NCBI GenBank assembly: GCA_015277795.1
Contig: CP063848.1
Span: 5,084,001 to 5,148,000, forward strand
DNA length: 64,000 nt
Source: Massilia sp. UMI-21
GTDB taxonomy: Bacteria; Pseudomonadota; Gammaproteobacteria; Burkholderiales; Burkholderiaceae_D
Direction: 5' to 3'
Positions within the stretch are counted from its first letter, which is position 1, and each line of letters begins with the position of its first letter. This document shows, piece after piece, positions 1 through 7,159 of the stretch. The notes beneath the pieces are model-generated. The model searched no databases and was not told the origin of the DNA. It worked only from the letters and a program-made list of their open reading frames with translations. A program made the position numbers and the translations under genes.

Positions 1-132
1 AAGGCGAAGTGCGTTTAGAGGCAGTATTTGCAGACTGTCCAACGCTATTCCAACTTTCTGAGTTTCTTTCGTCGGAACGAAGTCTGAGCTGAATCGTTGG
101 CAAATCGCTAGTTGCTCATCTACGAAATTCAT
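1..132 (-). CDS. N-terminal fragment of a small Imm33-like protein (cut by the left edge)
   Basis: Reading the minus strand from an ATG at 130-132 gives an open frame of 44 residues, beginning MNFVDEQLAICQRF and continuing through KETQKVGIALDSL to the window edge. A GGAG Shine-Dalgarno sequence (complement of 140-143) lies 7 bases before this ATG, which decides the start; a further in-frame ATG at 183 lacks one. The pattern (short N-terminal helix, then VGIALxSL and PLNALR) recalls small proteins annotated as Imm33-type immunity domains, but that is from memory and only a third of such a protein is visible. It is probably cargo of the integrated element. Confidence 0.42.
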   Translation of the reverse strand, partial: MNFVDEQLAICQRFSSDFVPTKETQKVGIALDSLQILPLNALRL

Positions 133-452
133 CTCATCGCTCCAGATTTCGTTACAACTCAGTATTGCAACGGCGATTGCCATATAGCGCGCTATAACCG
201 TTGAAGCAATACCGCCCCGTGTTGCAAGTTTAACAGGTTGACGTAGCCCAGCGGCTCGTCATGACGGCCAATTTCATCAATCGCGTGCCCTTTCGCAGGC
301 GGCGCCACCCGTTCTCTACGGTCTACGCGTTTTGCATGTCCTCGATATAAATCCCGTGGCTTAACTACCGCGTGGACTGGCCCCGCCCGGTCCTTCGGGC
401 CACGTCGTTCCGAGATTTCGGAATCGCGTTCGCTATACGAAAAATCCTAACC
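133..452. other. Non-coding stretch upstream of the mobilization genes
   Basis: No convincing gene is seen in these 320 bases. The open frame of the following gene extends upstream to 372, but residues encoded before 453 look like chance translation and have no ribosome site. The stretch separates a leftward gene from a rightward mobilization operon, so it should hold both promoters, and it contains nested inverted repeats at 371-404. In elements with this gene order the origin of transfer normally lies here. Confidence 0.5.
371..404. repeat. Nested inverted repeats, candidate oriT structure
   Basis: An inner stem GCCCG (385-389) pairs with CGGGC (396-400) around a 6-base loop, and an outer CGTGG (371-375) can pair with CCACG (400-404), sharing one base with the inner stem. 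They sit about 50 bases upstream of the ribbon-helix-helix gene, where a relaxosome protein would be expected to bind. No nic sequence is recognised, so oriT is a suggestion from position and symmetry only. Confidence 0.25.
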
Positions 453-932
453 ATGCAAAGAGCAAGCCAAGCAAAGAAAGTACACACCTCTGCAATCTCC
501 GATTGCGGCGCATTCGCGCCTGAAACCCGCGCCAATACTGGCTTTGCGGGTGGACCGTCCTCGATTTCGGCGGTCCACAAACAGGCCACGCAGCGCGGTA
601 CCGCAGTACCACGGACAACCGCGCGCAGCCGGTTCATCAAGGTCCGCGTTTCGCCGGACGAATACTCAGCAATTGCCCGTCAAGCAGACATCGCCAGCCA
701 GCCGATGAGCGAGTACGTACGCGAGCAAGTGCTCGCGGTCCACAAGACCCTCGACTTGAAGGCTGAGTTGGCAACCCTCCGTGGTCTGCTCGATACGCCA
801 GCCCAGTCCACGGGCGACACGCTGGCTCTGGAAGCTGTGTTGCTCCTGCGCGAACTCGCAGCGGCCCGGGATGCGCAAATCCTGTCGCGCGTGCGCGCGC
901 AACTGGCCCAGCGAAATGGAGGGAAAGCATGA
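453..932 (+). CDS. Ribbon-helix-helix mobilization (MobC/TraJ-like) accessory protein
   Basis: A 159-residue protein whose middle part, RFIKVRVSPDEYSAIARQAD, followed by MSEYVREQVL, matches the strand-helix-helix pattern of MobC/TraJ-type relaxosome accessory proteins. These bind the origin of transfer and help the relaxase load. The N-terminal 70 residues are low in recognisable structure. The C-terminal half is helical (LLRELAAARDAQILSRVRAQL). The start at 453 (MQRASQAKK) is preferred over 372 because the preceding residues show no conservation pattern. The gene overlaps the next by four bases (ATGA), and it opens a four-gene mobilization operon. Confidence 0.65.
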   Translation: MQRASQAKKVHTSAISDCGAFAPETRANTGFAGGPSSISAVHKQATQRGTAVPRTTARSRFIKVRVSPDEYSAIARQADIASQPMSEYVREQVLAVHKTLDLKAELATLRGLLDTPAQSTGDTLALEAVLLLRELAAARDAQILSRVRAQLAQRNGGKA

Positions 933-1255
933 ATATCCGCGACCCATTTCTGAACAGCATCCGTATCGTGCTCGACCGCGCGGCTGTGTGGACGGCGCTG
1001 ACCGGGGCAAACTTTATGGTCATCTGGGCAGCAGTATGGCAGCGTGGCCTTGGGCTTCGCTGGTCGGTCGGCGTCAAGCAGCTTGAGTCCATTGTCACGG
1101 GAACGGCAACTCCCCTGACCCAAACGCTGTTTGTGCTCACCTTCGCCGTTGCCGTGCTAGCGACCAGTGGGGTATGCGTATGGCTCTTCACACGCTGGCG
1201 ACGCCAGGGAGAGCTACAGGGCGCGCACCTCCGCGGCCCCAGGCTGGAGGCTTGA
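929..1255 (+). CDS. Small two-helix membrane protein, likely membrane part of a split coupling protein
   Basis: A 108-residue protein with two hydrophobic segments, about residues 25-42 (ANFMVIWAAVW) and 62-87 (QTLFVLTFAVAVLATSGVCVWLF), followed by a basic, probably cytoplasmic tail (TRWRRQGE). Type IV coupling proteins normally carry two such helices fused in front of the ATPase. The ATPase encoded one base downstream has no helices, so this gene probably provides the membrane anchor separately. Translation is coupled to the upstream gene by an ATGA overlap. No specific family was recognised, and the role is inferred from order and topology. Confidence 0.55.
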   Translation: MNIRDPFLNSIRIVLDRAAVWTALTGANFMVIWAAVWQRGLGLRWSVGVKQLESIVTGTATPLTQTLFVLTFAVAVLATSGVCVWLFTRWRRQGELQGAHLRGPRLEA

Positions 1256-1256
1256 G

Positions 1257-2465
1257 ATGCAGCAGTTCGACACCCTCACTTTGGCCGGCATCCCGCTACC
1301 ACGAGAAATCGAGCCCCTGCATTGGCTGTTGACCGGCACCACCGGTGCTGGCAAGACTACTGCCATCTCGGAGCTGCTCGACGGCACCCGCGCTCGTGGC
1401 GACCGGTGCATTATCTGTGACCCCAACGGCGGATATCTCGCGCATCATGCCCAGGATGGCGACAGGCTGCTGAATCCGTTCGACAGCCGGAGCGAACGCT
1501 GGTCTCTGTTCAACGAGTTCCGCAAGGACTTCGATGCGGAGCGCCTTGCCCGGAGCGTCGTCCCTGACGGGCACGGCGAAAGCGCTGCTTGGCATGGCTA
1601 CGCACAGACGCTACTGGGCGAAATCCTCCGCGCCCTGGTCCGTACCGGCGAAACATCGACGGACAGGCTGCTCTACTGGGCCAGCATCGCACCAGCAAGC
1701 GAACTTGCCCAGCTATTGGCGGGCACGGCGACGGCGGGACTCTTCGACCCGGAAGCAGCGAAGGCGCTTGCGTCTACCAGGTTTGTCCTGGCGGCGCGGC
1801 TTGCACCCCAACGCTATCTCGCGCCGGGTGCATTCTCCCTGCGGAGCTGGCTGGAGAACGAGCCGGGCAGTCTGTTCCTCACTTGGCGCTCCGACATGCA
1901 GACGGCACTTGCCCCGCTCATGGGAACTTGGGTGGACGTACTTGCCAATGGCGTGCTCTCGCTGCCACCGGACCCGGCACGGCGTATCTGGCTCATTGCC
2001 GACGAACTCGCCGCCCTCGGGTCTCTCGCATCGCTTGAATCAGCACTGACCTTGGGACGCAAGCACGGGCTCTGCGTGGTCGCAGGCGTCCAGAGCACGG
2101 CCCAGCTTGACGGGCTTTATGGGAAGGACACCGCGACGGTGTTGCGTAGCTGCTTCCGGAACCTCATGGTTCTGGCCATTTCGCGTACCGACCCGGACAC
2201 TTGCGATGCACTGTCCCGGTCCTTGGGCGAATGCGAAATACAGCGGCCCGACGCCTCGCGTTCACAAGGCACGCAGGGGACCAGCCGTGGCACCAGCCTG
2301 CAGACGGCGCAGGAGCGGCTTGTCTTGCCGTCGGAAATCGCAGGACTACCCAGCTTACAGGGCTATCTGACGCTTGCCGGCGACAGCCTTGTGCGCAAAG
2401 TGCGCTTACTGCCGCAAATTCGCGATGTCGTCACAGAGGCATACCAGGAGGAGGCCGCATGCTGA
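1257..2465 (+). CDS. Type IV coupling protein ATPase (VirD4/TraD/TrwB-like)
   Basis: A 402-residue P-loop ATPase predicted to deliver the relaxase-DNA complex to a type IV secretion channel. Walker A is GTTGAGKTT near residues 25-33, and Walker B is RIWLIADELAALG near residue 245, followed by LTLGRKHGLCVVAGVQSTAQL, shown here only as a landmark typical of the TrwB/TraD DNA-binding domain. It begins directly with the motor domain and is much shorter than TraD (about 700) or TrwB (about 500), because the N-terminal transmembrane region is absent. The start at 1257 follows the previous stop by one base; an upstream frame start at 1167 would lie wholly inside the previous gene. The next gene overlaps by seven bases. 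Confidence 0.8.
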   Translation: MQQFDTLTLAGIPLPREIEPLHWLLTGTTGAGKTTAISELLDGTRARGDRCIICDPNGGYLAHHAQDGDRLLNPFDSRSERWSLFNEFRKDFDAERLARSVVPDGHGESAAWHGYAQTLLGEILRALVRTGETSTDRLLYWASIAPASELAQLLAGTATAGLFDPEAAKALASTRFVLAARLAPQRYLAPGAFSLRSWLENEPGSLFLTWRSDMQTALAPLMGTWVDVLANGVLSLPPDPARRIWLIADELAALGSLASLESALTLGRKHGLCVVAGVQSTAQLDGLYGKDTATVLRSCFRNLMVLAISRTDPDTCDALSRSLGECEIQRPDASRSQGTQGTSRGTSLQTAQERLVLPSEIAGLPSLQGYLTLAGDSLVRKVRLLPQIRDVVTEAYQEEAAC

Positions 2466-5032
2466 GCCTTGCCAAAGTGACCTCGGGTGATGCCGCTGCC
2501 AGCTACTACGAGAGTGCTGACGATTACTACTCGGAAGATGGACAGGCCGCCAGCGCCTGGTGGGGCACGGGCGCGGAGGCACTGTGTCTCGCTGGCGTCG
2601 TGGATACCCCGACGTTCAAAGCGCTTCTCGATGGCAAGCTACCGGATGGCACAACAATGCATCATGGCGGCGACGGGGAGCGCCGGGCCGGTTCAGACCT
2701 GACGTTCAGTGCACCGAAGAGCGTATCGATGCAGGCGCTGATTGCCGATGACGAACGGCTGTTGAAGGCGCACGACACAGCGGTCGCACGCGTGCTGTCG
2801 CACGTGGAGGCGCGCCTGGCCGCATGCCGCGTGACGCAAGCAGGTGAGACGTATTCGGAACTGACGGGCAATCTGGCAGTCGCTACGTTCCGGCACGAGC
2901 TGTCACGCGATGCAGACCCGCAATTGCACACGCATGCCGTCGTCCTGAACCTGACGCGCCGCGCTGATGGACAGTGGCGTGCTCTCGACGCCGCGCCGCT
3001 GTACGCCCAGCAGAAAATGCTCGGTGCCCTCTACCGCGCCGAGTTGGCGTTGGAGGTGCAAGCACTCGGCTATGCGGTTCGCTTGACGCATCATGACGGC
3101 CGCTTCGAGCTCGCACATCTTTCTGATAGTGCCGTGGCGGCGTTCAGTAGCCGCAGCTAAGCCATTGCTCACGCCCTTGCGAAACATGGGAAGGACCGGT
3201 GCACCGCCTCGGCAGCAGAACGCGAGATTGCGGCGCTCGCCAGCCGCAAGGCCAAGGGAGACCTGGACCGTGAGAGCTTACGCATGGCATGGCGCGAAAA
3301 GAGCATCGCGCTTGGAATCGACTACGCACCGCTGGCGCCCTCGCTCCTGAGCGCGGACGAGCAACGTCAACGAGTTGCGGCGGCAGTCGACTTTGCGGCC
3401 GAGCACTTGATAGAAAGGCAAGGCCTGATAAGGCATGAAGCACTGGCCAGCTGGGCATTGGGGCACGCTACCGGTGCCGCCTCGAGGGCCGACATCGAGG
3501 CGGAATTGGCGAGCCGGGTCAGCAGTGGTCGTCTGCTGTCGAATGGCAAGGTCTACACCACTCCCGAGGCACAATCGACAGAGCGGGCATTCCTGGGTAT
3601 CGAAGCACGTGGACGTGACGCACTCGCCCCCATCGTCCGCCAGCAATGGTTGCCAGGTACTGAGGGTACGGAGCTCAACGCAGGGCAGTGGGGCGCGGCG
3701 CGACTTGTCCTGACAAGCCGGCACCGCGTCGTCGGCATACAAGGACGCGCTGGCACCGGGAAAACGCGCATGCTCACGCAAGTACACGATATCGCATCCA
3801 TGAACGGCTGGCGGTCGATGGGACTGGCACCGTCAGCGGCCGCCGCGCAGGAGCTGGGCGGCGCCGGTATCGAAGCCCAGACCATTGCCGCATTCTTGGC
3901 CAGAGGTGGCCGTGGTCTTGATAGCGGCACGCTGGTCGTGGTGGACGAGGCAGGCATGGTAGCTGCACGCGACATGCAAGCCGTTCTCGAGCTGGTGGAG
4001 TGCGCCAACGCACGCGTCATGCTCGTAGGCGACACCCAGCAGTTGAAAGCCGTCCGTGCGGGTGTCCCATTCGCACAGCTCCAGGCAGCGGGCATGGAAA
4101 CCGCAATCATGCACGAGATTCAGCGGCAAACCAACGCGAACCTGAAGACCGCTGTGGAACACGCTGCGGAAGGCAATGTAGCGGAATCGGTAAAGCTTCT
4201 TGCGCCTCGAATTGCGGAGGTCGCTCACGCTCGTGACAGGTACGCGACCATCGCCCGTCACTACTGCGCACTCGTTCCCGCGCAACGCGAACAAACCCTG
4301 ATTGTGGCCGGCACCCATCACGCGCGCGAAGCCATCAACGCCGAGGTCCGCGCTCGCCTCGGTCTCGTTGGTGAGGCGGTATCGATTCTTGTGAGCCGAG
4401 ACCTGACCGATGCGCAAAAAAGGAGCTCGGTGTCCTACCAAGTCGGCGACCTGGTGCAAGCTCAGAAGGACTACCCATCGCTCAATCTGTGCCGGGGAGA
4501 TTTCGCCAAGGTCGTTTCGGCAGGAGGCGGCCAAGTCGCACTGCAATGTCAAGATGGCACGAACCACAAATGGCGGCCGGCGCTACTGGCTCACGTTAGC
4601 GTCTACGCAGTGGCCGAGCGCAACCTCGCTGCCGGCGATAAGGTGCGGGTCAGCGCCAATGACTACGCCCGAGGCCTCATCAACGGCGATTTCTGCACCG
4701 TAATCGCAGTCACGAGCCTCGGGGTCACGGTCAAGACAGAAACCGGACGCACGGTAACGCTCGACCGTGCGAGCCCGCTGCATCTTGAACACGGATACTG
4801 CACCACGGTCCATTCTGCACAAGGGCAGACCTGTGCCCGTGTCCTGATTGACGCTGACGTAAGCAGTGCGATGGTGAACGAGAGTCTGTTCTACGTCGCC
4901 ATCAGCCGTGCCAGGGAGGAGGTCAGGCTCTACACTGATGACCGCCAGCTGCTACCCGCTGCCATGGCCAGGGCGGACGTGAAGTCTGCGGCGCTCGACC
5001 TGGACAAGCCCCGCTTGGCAATGGGGCTGTAG
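2459..5032 (+). pseudogene. MobF-type relaxase/helicase (TraI/TrwC-like), interrupted by an in-frame TAA
   Basis: A relaxase would nick oriT and unwind the transferred strand. The first 233 codons encode a TrwC-type domain: paired tyrosines at residues 16-17 and 23-24, and the three-histidine metal site from FRHELSR (H146) and LHTHA (H157, H159). An ochre codon at 3158-3160 then stops translation inside the domain. The same frame continues without a further stop to 5032 and resumes sensible relaxase sequence immediately (AIAHALAKHGKDR), then an SF1 helicase: Walker A GRAGTGKTR, DEAGMV, VHSAQGQT and YVAISRARE. With the TAA read through the product would be about 857 residues. AGGAGGAGG precedes the ATG at 2459. 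This is a point nonsense mutation or sequencing error, not a frameshift. Confidence 0.85.
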
Positions 5033-5062
5033 ATACTCACGGACTCGCCAATGGCTGGACAA

Positions 5063-5090
5063 GGCCGTGTTCACCCGAACACGGCCGTTT
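5063..5090. terminator. Hairpin between convergent relaxase and recombinase genes
   Basis: The 10-base arms GGCCGTGTTC (5063-5072) and GAACACGGCC (5077-5086) form a perfect stem with a four-base loop, followed by GTTTCAT. It lies just past the relaxase stop and overlaps the last codons of the convergent recombinase gene, so it can end transcription from the left. The T-run is short, so efficiency is uncertain. Confidence 0.6.
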
Positions 5091-6735
5091 CATCATTGCT
5101 GGCGCAGATTGGCAACGACAGTCCGCCCTTGAGCGCCATGTGAAGCGGTGCCTGCTCGGACAGAGGGATGAAAACGTTGGCGTCGTCATGGCGAAGCTGA
5201 AGTACGGCATGACTGCCGGCCCAGACCGACAATTTCCTGATGACGCGGGTGAACGACTCATGCAGCTCCGCACGTTCGGTCATCCGCGCGTCCGTGATGT
5301 CCCTGACTGCGCCAAGCGCGTCCACGATGGCCTGCTCGACGTCATCCTCCCATACGGCCGCGACAGGGTCATTCGCAACGGCAGACAGCTCCATCACGTG
5401 GACCTTGCGCGCTTCCACCGCGCTGTCAAGTTCACGAATGCGGTTGGCAAGAGCAGCCGAACCGCCTGCCTGCTCGACAATGTGTAGCAAGTTTTGCAAG
5501 GATTTCGTGTCCTGCAAGAGTGCAGCGCGCTCCAGGTCCAACGCTTCGAGGGCATTCTGCTTGACGCTCCCCTTCAGTATTTCGGCAGAGACGGAGGTCA
5601 TGAGCGGCGGGATGAGCTTGGTCTCCAGTTCACGCGCGTTCCAGTTGGGGCATTTGGTCACGCCACGGTCGCGGTCGGCGCAGACGTACAGAGCATAGCC
5701 GGCGCTGTTACGACCGCTCGTCTTCCCTTTGCGCGCCAGGGTCGCGCCACAGTGCCCGCAGCGCAAGAACCCCTGAAATACGTTGTGATAGCCAGCATCC
5801 CGGCGCTTGGGTAGGTGACGCCGCCGCTCTGCCGCCGCCTGTGCAGCGTTGAAAAGCTCCAACGAGACAATCCTCGGGTAGTAGTCGGGCCAGCAATCGC
5901 CAGTCTGCCGGCGAGCCTTCCCATCCTTGATTGACGGCTCGAATTCACCGAGAACCCTGCGGTTGTGCACGAGCTTATGAGGCAAGGTCTTGTGCCAGTC
6001 CTTTGCCTTCCCTGGCACTGGCCACCCTTCCCGATTCGCGATGCGTGCGATTGCTGTAGAACCAATGCCGCTCGCAACGAGCTCAAAGACTTTGACTACG
6101 CTCTCGGCCTTCTCGGGAACGACATCCCAGCCAGTTTTGTTGGCGTTCGGGCGTAGCCAACCCGGTCCTTGGCCGAAAGCGAACGTTGACCCGTTGTCGC
6201 GCTTGCGCTGATGTGCCTTTTTCACCCGGTCCGACTTGGTTGCCGATTCTTCATTGGCTCGGATGAACACCATAACCGCCCAGATGAGGCTCGTCTGGTC
6301 CTTGACGCTCTCTTCGTCAAGAATTCTTTTGTCGGCGAGGGTAACGACACGGATACCGAGCTTTACCAATGCGTCAAGTAGATGCATTGCATCGAACAGG
6401 TCTGCCCGAGAAAGACGGTCAAGGTTTTCAACCAGCAGGAACGAGCCCCGCTCGATTAGGCCAGACTCTACGGCCCGGATAAATGCGGCGAGTGCTCCTT
6501 TCGTGACATTTGAACGGTCGAACGCAGAAACGCCGAGGTCCTCGAACGACTTCTCTTGCAGATGGAGGTTATTCTCGGCAGCATACTCCCTGCTCCGGTC
6601 GAGCTGTCGCTGGAGGCTGTCGCCCTTAGCTTGTCGCTTCGTAGAAAATCGTACATACGAATATGCTTTTGGCCGTTCGTCGTCCTGGAAGAGATTGGGA
6701 ATCTCTTTAGCTGCTACAGTGATGGTGCTGGTCAT
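5071..6735 (-). CDS. Large serine recombinase (integrase of the mobilizable element)
   Basis: A 554-residue site-specific recombinase. The N-terminal resolvase domain (about 24-170) has the nucleophile serine in YSYVRFST (Ser31) and the typical ENLDRLSR motif. A recombinase domain follows (about 190-300), then a zinc ribbon (RCGHCGATL with C and C in YVCADRDRGVTKCPN, about 315-370) and a helical, coiled-coil-like C-terminal part. Such enzymes integrate and excise phages and mobilizable elements at attP/attB. An AAGGA ribosome site lies about 9 bases before the ATG. The gene begins about 100 bases from the element-chromosome junction and reads inward, the usual place for an integrase. Confidence 0.9.
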   Translation of the reverse strand: MTSTITVAAKEIPNLFQDDERPKAYSYVRFSTKRQAKGDSLQRQLDRSREYAAENNLHLQEKSFEDLGVSAFDRSNVTKGALAAFIRAVESGLIERGSFLLVENLDRLSRADLFDAMHLLDALVKLGIRVVTLADKRILDEESVKDQTSLIWAVMVFIRANEESATKSDRVKKAHQRKRDNGSTFAFGQGPGWLRPNANKTGWDVVPEKAESVVKVFELVASGIGSTAIARIANREGWPVPGKAKDWHKTLPHKLVHNRRVLGEFEPSIKDGKARRQTGDCWPDYYPRIVSLELFNAAQAAAERRRHLPKRRDAGYHNVFQGFLRCGHCGATLARKGKTSGRNSAGYALYVCADRDRGVTKCPNWNARELETKLIPPLMTSVSAEILKGSVKQNALEALDLERAALLQDTKSLQNLLHIVEQAGGSAALANRIRELDSAVEARKVHVMELSAVANDPVAAVWEDDVEQAIVDALGAVRDITDARMTERAELHESFTRVIRKLSVWAGSHAVLQLRHDDANVFIPLSEQAPLHMALKGGLSLPICASNDETAVFG

Positions 6736-6745
6736 GGTTCTGGTT

Positions 6746-6829
6746 CCTTAAGAGATGGAGGAAACCAGTAAATGCAGCAGTTTTATATTGACCCTACACT
6801 TGAAATGGTTTCTCTTTCATCCCTTAAGG
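6746..6829. repeat. Imperfect inverted repeat between recombinase start and attachment junction
   Basis: The left arm (6746-6767, beginning CCTTAAGAGATGG and ending GAAACCA) is nearly the reverse complement of the right arm (6806-6829, beginning TGGTTTCTC and ending CCCTTAAGG), with about 38 bases between. The left arm includes the ribosome binding site of the recombinase. It could be a binding site for the recombinase or for a regulator of its expression. It is seen directly; its function is inferred. Confidence 0.6.
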
Positions 6830-7020
6830 TAACTTCCGGCAAGCCGGCCGGCGTGCGCTGCGTGCAGCTTGACGACCAGGAGCGATGCAGGATTTTCCAG
6901 CACCCCGAACGTCCGGCGGTATGTAGTTCATTGCAGCCGGATGAACAGATGTGCGGCTCAAACCGGGAACACGCCATGCATTGGCTAGGCTGGTTGCAGC
7001 GGCAAACCGATCCTGATTGA
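6772..7020 (+). pseudogene. C-terminal remnant of a YkgJ-family cysteine-cluster protein
   Basis: From codon 23 onward (GKPAGVRCVQLDDQERCRIF, PERPAVCSSL, EQMCGSNREHAMHWLGWL) this matches the C-terminal two thirds of YkgJ-family putative zinc/iron-chelating proteins. The family N-terminus, with its CxxCC cluster and PGMPxGKPAGVRC join, is missing. In its place are 22 residues translated from element DNA. The sensible reading is that the mobile element integrated into ykgJ and separated its 5' end, which should lie beyond the left edge of the window. The residual frame has an ATG at 6772 but no good ribosome site. Confidence 0.75.
6829..6850. other. Predicted attachment junction (attR/attL) of the element in ykgJ
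   Basis: Recognisable YkgJ sequence begins with the codons for GKPAGVRC at about 6838. Everything to the left belongs to the recombinase-bearing element. The crossover must lie within or just before this coding motif. The exact core bases cannot be set without the other junction or an empty site. Confidence 0.55.
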
Positions 7021-7159
7021 TGAGGAAACAGCGCAGGACACCGCAACATGCATCCAGCCGGGTAAATCGTTTCAAGCGCACTTCCCCGGGACACGGATGA
7101 TCCGTTGTTGGATCAGCCCAGCGCCATGAAGACGTCGATCGTACAAGACACGGGAACCC
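7021..7159. other. Short gap after the ykgJ remnant
   Basis: No gene is seen. A small hairpin with arms TGATCC (7098-7103) and GGATCA (7110-7115) lies between the ykgJ remnant and the convergent helicase gene. It has no T-tract and only weak terminator character. Confidence 0.4.

Noticed and set aside
372..452. Upstream extension of the ribbon-helix-helix gene to 372
   Set aside because: The extra 27 residues overlap the inverted-repeat region, show no structure and lack a ribosome site.
3284..5032. Helicase part of the relaxase treated as an independent intact gene starting at 3284
   Set aside because: The frame runs continuously back to 2459 except for one TAA, with relaxase-like residues between the stop and 3284, and there is no ribosome site at 3284.
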